From positions 1,364,001-1,428,000 of the forward strand of contig OY782858.1 of NCBI GenBank assembly GCA_963678465.1: 64,000 bases of DNA, given 5' to 3'. Numbering within the stretch: position 1 is the first letter of the stretch; every line of letters starts with the position of its first letter. This DNA comes from Paludibacter sp963678465. GTDB taxonomy: Bacteria > Bacteroidota > Bacteroidia > Bacteroidales > Paludibacteraceae. The translations under genes were made by a program, and so were the position numbers. The notes under the pieces were generated by a model. It was given only the letters and a program-made list of their open reading frames with translations, had not been told where the DNA came from and ran no database searches. Shown here in pieces: positions 27,250-34,740 of the stretch.

Positions 27250-28266
27250 ATGAAAAGTTTCGCCAGCGATAATTATTCGGGCATTCACCCCGACGTCCTT
27301 AAAGCCATACAACAAGCCAACACCGAACATGAAATTTCATATGGCGATGATTATTACACAAATAAAGCATTTGAACTTTTCAGCTCACTTTTTGGAGACC
27401 TAAAAGTATTGTATGCTTTTAACGGCACCGGAGCAAATATCATAAGCTTAAAATGTTGTGTACTTCCGTTTCAGGCCGTTGTGTGTGCCGAAACTGCGCA
27501 TATCAATTCCGACGAATGTGGCGCACCTACTCAGCAGATTGGCTGTTCACTTCTCACCCTGCCAACTGCCGATGGTAAATTAACTCCCGAACTGATACAA
27601 CCATTGTTGGTACGCAAAGGAAATGTGCACGCTACTCAGCCTAAAGTTATTTCGATAAGTCAGAGTACCGAATTAGGCACTGTGTATTCCATAGCCGAAC
27701 TAAAAGCGCTTTGTAAGTTTGCTCACGAAAACGACATGTACGTTCATATGGATGGCGCGCGCATTTCGAATGCTGTGGCTGCACTCGGAGTAAGTATGAA
27801 AGAAGCCACAGTGGATTGTGGTGTCGATATCATGAGTTTTGGTGGCACAAAAAATGGAATAATGATAGGCGAAGCAGTGCTGATTTTTAATGAAAATCTA
27901 AAAGAAAATGCGGCTTATTTCCAGAAACAAACGGCTCAGCTTTTCTCGAAAAACAGGTTTATTGCCGCACAATTCATAGCCCTTTTGAGCAATAATCTAT
28001 GGCACGACATGGCGACACACTCCAACCGAATGGCACAATCACTTGCAAAAGAGGTAAGTAAAATTCCCGGAGTGAAAATTACACGAAGCGTGGATGCCAA
28101 TGCCGTTTTCGCCATCATTCCGCCAAATTCAATCGAAGCTTTACGAAATAAATACCGATTCTACACATGGGACGAACAAACCACCGAACTCCGCTGGATG
28201 TGTTCATTCGATACTACCGAAAAAGAAGTACTCGATTTTGCCTATACGCTCGCTCAGTTGGTCTAA
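27250..28266 (+). CDS. ltaE: Low-specificity L-threonine aldolase
   Basis: A 338-residue PLP enzyme of fold type I. SFASDNYSGIHPDVLKAI at the N-terminus, MDGARISNAVAALG in the middle and MSFGGTKNG with the PLP Lys201 are the threonine aldolase family marks. It would split threonine or allo-threonine into glycine and acetaldehyde in the cytoplasm. Length is normal and the frame is clean. It lies after a terminator and before the prfC promoter, so it appears to be a single-gene unit, though its own promoter was not located. Confidence 0.92.
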   Translation: MKSFASDNYSGIHPDVLKAIQQANTEHEISYGDDYYTNKAFELFSSLFGDLKVLYAFNGTGANIISLKCCVLPFQAVVCAETAHINSDECGAPTQQIGCSLLTLPTADGKLTPELIQPLLVRKGNVHATQPKVISISQSTELGTVYSIAELKALCKFAHENDMYVHMDGARISNAVAALGVSMKEATVDCGVDIMSFGGTKNGIMIGEAVLIFNENLKENAAYFQKQTAQLFSKNRFIAAQFIALLSNNLWHDMATHSNRMAQSLAKEVSKIPGVKITRSVDANAVFAIIPPNSIEALRNKYRFYTWDEQTTELRWMCSFDTTEKEVLDFAYTLAQLV

Positions 28267-28343
28267 TTCTGCTATAAAGAAATCTCAACATTTTTTCTGC
28301 ATCACTTGTAAAAATTGTAAGATATTTTGCAATAAAAATACAT

Positions 28344-28374
28344 TTTGCCCTTTCCTGTTTTTTCCGTACTTTTG
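28344..28374 (+). promoter_or_regulatory. Promoter of prfC
   Basis: TTTG (28344-28347) and TACTTTTG (28367-28374) with a 19-base spacer: one of the best consensus Bacteroidota promoters in the window. A palindrome starts ten bases after the -7 box, and the prfC ATG is at 28449. Confidence 0.75.
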
Positions 28375-28383
28375 CACCCTCTA

Positions 28384-28407
28384 AAAACGAGTGAATTCAC
28401 TCGTTTT
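28384..28407. repeat. Perfect 24-bp palindrome in the prfC leader
   Basis: Arms AAAACGAGTG and CACTCGTTTT around a central AATT, giving perfect twofold symmetry. It begins near the predicted transcription start. It could be an operator, a 5' end hairpin, or a terminator for ltaE read-through (A-run, stem, T-run). Confidence 0.75.
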
Positions 28408-28448
28408 CAAACTATCAACTATTCATTGTCAACTATCAACCAAAATAC

Positions 28449-30023
28449 ATGTCATTAGTATCTGAAATTCAACGCCGACGCACTTTTGCCATTATCAGTC
28501 ATCCCGATGCGGGAAAAACAACACTCACCGAAAAACTTTTACTTTTCGGAGGTGCCATTCATGTGGCGGGAGCTGTAAAATCGAACAAAATCAAAAAAAC
28601 AGCCACTTCCGACTGGATGGAAATTGAAAAACAACGTGGTATTTCTGTAGCTACTTCGGTGATGGGTTTCGAATACCGCAACTACAAAATCAACATTCTG
28701 GATACACCAGGTCACCAGGATTTTGCCGAAGACACTTACCGCACACTCACAGCCGTCGATAGTGTAATTATTGTGGTGGATACAGCCAAAGGCGTTGAAG
28801 CACAAACCCGTAAGCTAATGGAAGTTTGTAGAATGCGTAAAACGCCGGTTATGATTTTCGTCAATAAGATGGACCGTGAAGGGAAAGACGCATTTGATTT
28901 ACTTGATGAACTTGAAGCCGAATTAGGTATCAATGTCCGTCCGTTGAGTTGGCCTATCAATCAGGGATTTGCATTCAAAGGCGTTTATAACATTTACAAA
29001 GACAATCTTGAGCTATACACACCCAACAAACAAACGATCAGCGAATCGGTAAAAGTTGATGTCGACAGCAACGAATTGGATGAGCTTGTTGGTAAACACG
29101 ATGCGGCTAAACTCCGTGAAGACATGGAATTGATAACAGGCGTATATTCTGATTTTGACAACGAAAAATACCTGGCAGGCGAGCTGGCTCCTGTCTTTTT
29201 TGGTAGTGCGTTAAATACATTTGGTGTGAAAGAATTGCTGGACTGTTTTGTGGAAATTGCACCATCGCCTCGTCCCATTCACACACAGGAACGCGAGGTT
29301 AATCCTTACGAAGAAGCATTTTCAGGCTTTGTATTTAAAATCCATGCCAACATGGATCCAAACCACAGAAGCTGTATTGCGTTTATAAAAATTTGTTCGG
29401 GCAAATTCGAACGAAATGTCAATTACAAACATGTACGTCACGGAAAAATGATGCGCTTCTCCTCTCCTACTGCCTTTATGGCACAGAAGAAAGAAACTGT
29501 GGACGAAGCTTATGCCGGCGACATTGTGGGCTTACCGGATACAGGCAATTTTAAGATCGGTGATACGCTTACCGGCGGTGAAAACCTGCATTTCAAAGGC
29601 ATCCCCAGCTTTTCGCCTGAGATGTTTAAATACATTGAAAATGCCGATCCAATGAAAACAAAACAATTGGAAAAAGGGATAGCTCAGTTGATGGACGAAG
29701 GAGTAGCTCAGCTTTTTACCAACCAATACAATGGACGTAAAATCATCGGAACAGTGGGGCAACTTCAATTTGAAGTAATTCAATACCGCCTGCTTCACGA
29801 ATACGGAGCTCAATGTCGCTGGGAACCAATTTCGCTCTACAAAGCCTGCTGGATAGAAAGCGACAATGCTACCGAACTTGATAATTTCAAGAAAAGGAAA
29901 GGACAATATATGGCGGTAGACAAAGAAGGACGCGACGTCTTTATGGCCGATTCAGGCTATGTGCTTCAAATGGCTCAAAACGATTTCAAAGACATTCGAT
30001 TCCATTTTTCTTCGGAATTTTAA
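28449..30023 (+). CDS. prfC: Peptide chain release factor 3
   Basis: A 524-residue translational GTPase. G1 SHPDAGKTTLTE (residues 17-28), the switch region with EKQRGISVATSVM, G3 DTPGHQDFAEDTYR and G4 NKMDREGKDAFD are all present, and the C-terminal domains match RF3 rather than EF-G in length and order. RF3 recycles RF1/RF2 from the ribosome after peptide release. It has a clear promoter with a palindromic leader and ends in a very strong bidirectional terminator, so it is monocistronic. Confidence 0.96.
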   Translation: MSLVSEIQRRRTFAIISHPDAGKTTLTEKLLLFGGAIHVAGAVKSNKIKKTATSDWMEIEKQRGISVATSVMGFEYRNYKINILDTPGHQDFAEDTYRTLTAVDSVIIVVDTAKGVEAQTRKLMEVCRMRKTPVMIFVNKMDREGKDAFDLLDELEAELGINVRPLSWPINQGFAFKGVYNIYKDNLELYTPNKQTISESVKVDVDSNELDELVGKHDAAKLREDMELITGVYSDFDNEKYLAGELAPVFFGSALNTFGVKELLDCFVEIAPSPRPIHTQEREVNPYEEAFSGFVFKIHANMDPNHRSCIAFIKICSGKFERNVNYKHVRHGKMMRFSSPTAFMAQKKETVDEAYAGDIVGLPDTGNFKIGDTLTGGENLHFKGIPSFSPEMFKYIENADPMKTKQLEKGIAQLMDEGVAQLFTNQYNGRKIIGTVGQLQFEVIQYRLLHEYGAQCRWEPISLYKACWIESDNATELDNFKKRKGQYMAVDKEGRDVFMADSGYVLQMAQNDFKDIRFHFSSEF

Positions 30024-30026
30024 ATA

Positions 30027-30066
30027 AACAAATAAGGCGTTTCCAATCGGAAACGCCTTATTTGTT
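30027..30066. terminator. Bidirectional terminator between prfC and uvrB
   Basis: An 18-bp perfect stem (30027-30044 with 30049-30066) around an AATC loop, with GGCGTTTCC/GGAAACGCC at its core and AT-rich ends. It starts right after the prfC stop codon and can serve the convergent uvrB as well. Confidence 0.9.
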
Positions 30067-30171
30067 GAATAATAACTGAATGACTGAATAATTGAATAAC
30101 TGAAACGCTTTACTTCACTAACTTCTTAACTTCAATTTTTAACTTCTTTCCCGAAACACGAAACTCAAAAC
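30065..30171. repeat. Composite intergenic word-repeat tract at the uvrB 3' end
   Basis: Three adjoining low-complexity tracts with different words: TGAATAACTGAAT-like (about 30065-30103), ACTTCTTAACTTC-like (about 30110-30148) and CCGAAACACGAAACTC-like (about 30149-30171). The last one runs through the uvrB stop codon at 30165-30167. Confidence 0.6.
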
Positions 30172-32168
30172 TTTGCCTTCAACAAATCTTCCAGCTTTAT
30201 CAATTCATCCCGCAGTTGAGCAGCTTCCAAAAATTCAAGTTTTTTGGCGGCATCATGCATCGACTTTTTGGTCTTGGCAATTGCTTTTTCCAATGCCGAC
30301 TTCGACATATATTGTACAACGGGATCCGCAGCAATGGATTGTGAACTATCCGGCTCGATGTAAGCATTGGGCTCTGCTTTGCTGAACGAGTTTCGTTCTC
30401 CCTTTGTAATGGCGGTAGGTGTAATGCCATGTGCCTCGTTGTAGGCCAATTGTTTTTCGCGTCGGCGATTGGTTTCGCTGATGGTTTTGGCCATGCTGTC
30501 AGTTATTTTATCGGCGTACATAATCACCCGGCCATTCAAATTACGTGCTGCACGACCAGCCGTTTGTGTAAGCGACCTGTGCGAACGCAGGAAACCTTCT
30601 TTATCAGCATCGAGAATAGCTACCAACGAAACTTCGGGTAAATCCAAACCTTCGCGCAAAAGATTTACTCCCACCAACACATCGTAAACTCCCCGCCTGA
30701 GATCTTCCATAATCTGAACCCGATCAAGCGTTGTCACATCAGAGTGAATATAGTTACATTTGACGCCCATTTTAGCCAAATAATCAGCCAATTCCTCAGC
30801 CATTCGTTTGGTGAGCGTTGTTATCAATACGCGCTCATTTTTTTCCACTCTTTGCTGAATTTCCTCAAGTAAGTCATCAATCTGATTCAGACTCGGGCGA
30901 ACATCAATAATAGGATCGAGCAATCCTGTAGGTCGAATCAACTGATCAATCACTATTCCTTCGCTTTTTGCTAATTCGTAATCAGCCGGAGTGGCGCTTA
31001 CGTAAATAGTTTGCGGATTAAGTTCTTCAAACTCATCAAACTTTAACGGGCGATTGTCTTTGGCCGATGGCAATCGGAAGCCGTATTCTACAAGATTCTG
31101 TTTACGGGCAGCATCACCGCCAAACATAGCCCTGATTTGAGGAACAGTGACATGACTTTCGTCGATCACCATCAAGTAATCTTTGGGAAAATAATCGAGC
31201 AAACAAAACGGCCTGCTTCCGGGCTCACGACCATCGAAATAACGGGAATAATTCTCAATACCTGAGCAATAACCCAATTCTTTTATCATTTCCAAATCAT
31301 AATTTACCCGTTCGTAAATACGTTTGGCTTCGTAATCTTTTCCCTGCGATTTAAAAGCATCTACCTGCAAAGCCATGTCACGTTCAATGTGCTGAATGGC
31401 ATTAGCGATACGTTCTTTAGTGGTTACAAAAATACTGGCAGGATAAATTTTATAGGCATCGAAATGTTCAATCACATGTAAATCAATCGGATTTATTGTT
31501 ATAATTTCATCAATCTCGTCGCCCCAAAAAACAACGCGTACAATAAAATCGGTATAAGCAGGGAAAATATCCACCGTATCGCCTTTCACCCTGAAGTTAC
31601 CACGATTCAGCTCTATTTCGTTTCGGGAATACAAACTATCCACCAACGACCTCAAAAAAACATTTCGAACCAGCTTCTGCCCTCTTTGTATTTCAATTAA
31701 GTTGCTCGTAAAATCATCCGGATTTCCGATACCGTACAAACAAGAAACAGAAGAAATGACAACGACATCCCTCCTCCCCGACAACAAAGCCGAAGTGGTA
31801 GCCAATCGCAATTTCTCAATCTCCTGATTGATGGAGAGATCTTTCTCTATATAAGTATCCGAAACGGGTAAATAGGCTTCGGGTTGATAGTAATCGTAAT
31901 ACGAAACAAAATATTCTACAGCATTTTCGGGAAAAAAATTCTTAAACTCGCTGTAGAGCTGAGCTGCCAGGGTTTTATTATGACTCAACACCAGAGTTGG
32001 CCTGTTGATCTCATTGATTACATTGGCAATAGTAAAAGTCTTTCCCGAACCGGTAACCCCCAGTAAAGTCTGAAAGGGAATATCGGCATTCAATCCGTCC
32101 AACAATTGTTTGATGGCTTCGGGCTGATCGCCAGTGGGACGGTAGGGTGAAGTAAGTTTAAATGACAA
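30165..32168 (-). CDS. uvrB: Excinuclease ABC subunit B
   Basis: 667 residues with Walker A GVTGSGKTFT (37-46), the beta-hairpin region YYDYYQPEAYLP, helicase motif DESHVTVPQ, motif VGVNLLREGLDLPEVSLVAILDADKEGFLRS and a C-terminal UVR motif (AKKLEFLEAAQLRDELIKLE) for UvrC contact. It verifies DNA damage delivered by UvrA in nucleotide excision repair. Complete and normal length. It is the only gene of its unit; the stop codon lies inside an intergenic word-repeat tract, and the strong hairpin at 30027-30066 can terminate it. Confidence 0.97.
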   Translation of the reverse strand: MSFKLTSPYRPTGDQPEAIKQLLDGLNADIPFQTLLGVTGSGKTFTIANVINEINRPTLVLSHNKTLAAQLYSEFKNFFPENAVEYFVSYYDYYQPEAYLPVSDTYIEKDLSINQEIEKLRLATTSALLSGRRDVVVISSVSCLYGIGNPDDFTSNLIEIQRGQKLVRNVFLRSLVDSLYSRNEIELNRGNFRVKGDTVDIFPAYTDFIVRVVFWGDEIDEIITINPIDLHVIEHFDAYKIYPASIFVTTKERIANAIQHIERDMALQVDAFKSQGKDYEAKRIYERVNYDLEMIKELGYCSGIENYSRYFDGREPGSRPFCLLDYFPKDYLMVIDESHVTVPQIRAMFGGDAARKQNLVEYGFRLPSAKDNRPLKFDEFEELNPQTIYVSATPADYELAKSEGIVIDQLIRPTGLLDPIIDVRPSLNQIDDLLEEIQQRVEKNERVLITTLTKRMAEELADYLAKMGVKCNYIHSDVTTLDRVQIMEDLRRGVYDVLVGVNLLREGLDLPEVSLVAILDADKEGFLRSHRSLTQTAGRAARNLNGRVIMYADKITDSMAKTISETNRRREKQLAYNEAHGITPTAITKGERNSFSKAEPNAYIEPDSSQSIAADPVVQYMSKSALEKAIAKTKKSMHDAAKKLEFLEAAQLRDELIKLEDLLKAKF

Positions 32169-32284
32169 AATACTGAGTGTTTATTTCCAATTAACTATTG
32201 TACAAAACATATCGCTCCAACGAAAACTCAAAAGAGTGAACGTAAACAGGAGCGAGAACTATGAATACAAAAAAAGAGAGTCAA

Positions 32285-32473
32285 CTATTGCTCAATCGGC
32301 ATCACAAGTATAAGAATAATATACAGCAATATACCGGGAAAACCTGCTGAAAGCACCGAAAGAATTACATAAGCAACTCTTATTAATGTGGGATCGAGAT
32401 TAAAATACTCACCAATACCTGCACAAACACCTGCAATCATTGAATTGCGCGAACGACGAAGTTTTTTTTCCAT
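32285..32473 (-). CDS. Small PspC-domain membrane protein
   Basis: 62 residues: a basic N-terminus (KKLRRSRNSMIAGVCAGIGEYFNLDPTLIRVAYVIL spans most of it) followed by a hydrophobic segment GFPGILLYIILILVMP. This is a minimal PspC domain, as in phage-shock-type stress systems, with one or two membrane segments. No pspA or other psp genes are nearby. It lies 116 bases upstream of uvrB on the same strand. The small size is normal for stand-alone PspC proteins. Function beyond membrane stress is unknown. Confidence 0.88.
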   Translation of the reverse strand: MEKKLRRSRNSMIAGVCAGIGEYFNLDPTLIRVAYVILSVLSAGFPGILLYIILILVMPIEQ

Positions 32474-32616
32474 AAGATGATTTTAATTTAAATGATTTTA
32501 CAAAGAAACAAAAAAAGACTGATTTTTCGCTATAGGTTGATGAATTTTTGAAATTCTGCTAACATTTTATTGGTCGGATAATAGAAAGTCATCCATTCTG
32601 CATATTGCAAAAAACA

Positions 32617-32652
32617 AAAAAACGATCCGGAGAAACTCTCCGAATCGTTTTT
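32617..32652. terminator. Hairpin terminator, probably for floA
   Basis: CGGAGA (32628-32633) pairs with TCTCCG (32637-32642) around AAC, extended by AAAACGAT/ATCGTTTT across one mismatch, with A and T runs outside. It can terminate minus-strand transcripts from floA. Confidence 0.7.
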
Positions 32653-32722
32653 CACTTTATTGCTTTATATGTAAGAAATAATATTTAATGATATGTTTTC
32701 TATAAGTAAAAGTCAGATAAAT

Positions 32723-32817
32723 AACTCGAAACTCAGAACCCGAAACTCGAAACTCAGAACTCGAAACCCGAAACTCGGAACTCGAAACTCGGAACTCGAA
32801 ACTCAGAACTCGAAACT
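32723..32817. repeat. Word-repeat tract of the AACTCGAAACTCAG type
   Basis: About 95 bases built from 6-, 7- and 8-base words (AACTCG, AAACTCG, AAACTCAG, AACCCG and close variants) in irregular order. It ends 11 bases from the floA stop codon. The same words occur at the uvrB 3' end. Confidence 0.75.
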
Positions 32818-32828
32818 ACTTATACTTT

Positions 32829-33809
32829 TTACTTATCTCCTTTACTTGCCGTTCCCGGTTTGGCAATGCTTTCGCGCATCGAAGTATCGGCTTCAATATT
32901 TTTCATTTTATAATAATCCATGATACCCAAATTTCCACTGCGGAATGCTTCGGCCATAGCTTTTGGCACTTCTGCTTCTGCTTCAATTACCTTGGCACGC
33001 ATTTCCTGCGATTTAGCCTTCATTTCCTGTTCCAGCGAAACTGCCATGGCACGACGTTCTTCGGCTTTGGCCTGAGCGATATTTTTATCTGCTTCGGCCT
33101 GATCCATTTGCAACTGTGCACCAATGTTCTTACCTATATCAATATCGGCAATATCAATGGATAAAATTTCGAAAGCTGTACCGGCATCCAATCCTTTTTT
33201 CAATACTAATTTCGAAATTGAATCAGGATTTTCAAGAACACTTTTGTGCGATACGGACGAACCGATCGACGAAACGATACCTTCGCCAACACGAGCCAAA
33301 ATGGTTTCTTCGCCTGCACCACCAACCAATTGTTTGATATTGGCACGAACGGTTACACGGGCTTTGGCAATTAACTGAATACCATCTTTAGCAACCGCAG
33401 CTACCGGTGGAGTATCAATTACTTTCGGGTTTACCGACATCTGAACAGCCTGAAAAACATCACGACCAGCCAAATCAATAGCAGTTGCCATTTTAAAAGT
33501 AAGATCGATATTGGCCTTCGAAGCTGACACCAACGCATGAACTACGCGTTCGATATGTCCTCCGGCAAGATAATGCGCTTCGAGACCGTCGCGTTTCACT
33601 TCCTGAATGTCAGCTTTGTGAGCTTCAATCATACATTGTACGATGGTATGAGGCGGCACCTTACGAATACGCATCAAGAACAATTGTATCAGCGATATAT
33701 TTACGCCCGATACTTTGGCCGATATCCATAGCAGAAACGGCACATAATAAAAGAAGAGCAGCAACAGGACACCAAGTACCGCTAATCCAATAATTTCAAT
33801 TCCAATCAT
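32829..33809 (-). CDS. floA: Flotillin-like protein FloA
   Basis: 326 residues with an N-terminal hydrophobic hairpin (IIGLAVLGVLLLLFFYYVPFLLWI), then the FloA-specific SPFH region (VSGVNISLIQLFLMRIRKVPPHTIV, GRDVFQAVQMSVNPKVIDTPPVAAVAKDGIQL) and a long Ala/Glu-rich coiled coil (QAEADKNIAQAKAEERRAMA...). FloA organises membrane microdomains. NfeD lies 131 bases upstream on the same strand, the usual partner. A word-repeat tract and a terminator follow it. Confidence 0.95.
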   Translation of the reverse strand: MIGIEIIGLAVLGVLLLLFFYYVPFLLWISAKVSGVNISLIQLFLMRIRKVPPHTIVQCMIEAHKADIQEVKRDGLEAHYLAGGHIERVVHALVSASKANIDLTFKMATAIDLAGRDVFQAVQMSVNPKVIDTPPVAAVAKDGIQLIAKARVTVRANIKQLVGGAGEETILARVGEGIVSSIGSSVSHKSVLENPDSISKLVLKKGLDAGTAFEILSIDIADIDIGKNIGAQLQMDQAEADKNIAQAKAEERRAMAVSLEQEMKAKSQEMRAKVIEAEAEVPKAMAEAFRSGNLGIMDYYKMKNIEADTSMRESIAKPGTASKGDK

Positions 33810-33940
33810 ATTGTTTTATTTAAAGATTAATTTATTGTTTTGATAAAGAAAGGCCTAAAATGCAGAATGAATGCTAACTGCGAGGAAGTTTTATGATAAT
33901 TCCCTGTGTAGACGCATCGAAAAAACCTCACTTTCAACAG

Positions 33941-34414
33941 CTATTCTGTCACTTTTCTCTCCACCAATATATTTGTATTCATCACTTCGAGGACGGTTAC
34001 TTCCACACCTTCATCAATAAAATCATCATTGGTTTTAGCCTCAACGATATGTCCGTTTACCTTTACTTTTCCCATAGGAGCAAGTCGCGAACTTGTAACA
34101 CCTGTATCGCCAACCTCAACACTCACATCCTTTAACGGATCATTTTTACCATCAATTTCGGCTTTCAACGACATTTTATCCAGCGCTTTAGATCGCAGGA
34201 ATATCCATACAGCAATACCTAACAGTACAATTCCGCCCAAAAGCGTAAGATGACCAGCGGTATTCCCTATCTTATCGTAAGCATAATAAACAGCTCCTCC
34301 TATAAACAAAGTTCCCGCAATTCCGGCAATAGAAATACCCGGAATTAAAAACAGTTCGAGCAGAAAGAAGATGATGCCTACCAATAAAAGAACAACGACA
34401 ATAGTTATTTCCAT
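33941..34414 (-). CDS. NfeD-family membrane protein
   Basis: About 157 residues from the ATG at 34414; a longer frame from 34462 would add a segment not seen in the family. Three or so membrane spans (TIVVVLLLVGIIFFLLELFLIPG, IAGIAGTLFIGGAVYYAY, TLLGGIVLLGIAVWIFL) are followed by a C-terminal OB-fold domain (GDTGVTSSRLAPMGKVKVNG...VEVTVLEVMNTNILVER). NfeD proteins pair with SPFH proteins, and floA is the next gene downstream. It sits just after a 21-bp tandem array that lies in its upstream region. Confidence 0.9.
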   Translation of the reverse strand: MEITIVVVLLLVGIIFFLLELFLIPGISIAGIAGTLFIGGAVYYAYDKIGNTAGHLTLLGGIVLLGIAVWIFLRSKALDKMSLKAEIDGKNDPLKDVSVEVGDTGVTSSRLAPMGKVKVNGHIVEAKTNDDFIDEGVEVTVLEVMNTNILVERKVTE

Positions 34415-34490
34415 AATTGTATATATCTGAGGTAAAAATACAATATATTTTTTAATAAACAAGTAAGTCGGTTAAGAATATTTTATCGCT

Positions 34491-34722
34491 CATCCATTTC
34501 TATACACCGCCCAACCATTTCTATACACTGCAATGCCATTTCTATACGCTGCAATGCCATTTCTATACGCTGCAATGCCATTTCTATATGCTGCAATGCC
34601 ATTTCTATATGCTGCAATGCCATTTCTATATGCTGCAATGCCATTTCTATACACTGCAATGCCATTTCTATACGTTACAATGCCATTTCTATATGCTGCA
34701 ATGCCATTTCTATACACCAAAT
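34491..34722. repeat. 21-bp tandem array (11 units) upstream of nfeD-floA
   Basis: Eleven head-to-tail units of 21 bases. Each has a constant core ATGCCATTTCTATA and a variable end (CGCTGCA, TGCTGCA, CACTGCA or CGTTACA); only the outermost units have other changes. Among internal units every difference is a transition. There are no spacers, so it is not a CRISPR. The unit is seven codons long, so several frames stay open on both strands. It fills almost all of the gap between the TPR/PD40 gene and nfeD. Confidence 0.93.
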
Positions 34723-34740
34723 AGCCTATTTATAAACAAC

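Larger units (their letters stand above)
32474..32828. other. 355-base gene-free stretch between pspC and floA
   Basis: It holds the floA terminator hairpin (about 32617-32652) and a 95-base word-repeat tract (32723-32817). A plus-strand reading frame from 32693 is only the translated repeat and is not taken as a gene. No clear pspC promoter was found. Confidence 0.55.

Noticed and set aside
32693..32923. 76-codon plus-strand reading frame
   Set aside because: It is the translation of the AACTCGAAACTC word tract running antisense into floA.
34483..34665. Protein-coding gene of heptad repeats on the minus strand
   Set aside because: All frames over the array are open because the unit is 21 bases; there is no ribosome-binding site or conserved end. 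Kept only as a speculative finding.
34491..34722. CRISPR array
   Set aside because: The 21-bp units follow one another directly with no unique spacers, and no cas genes are near.
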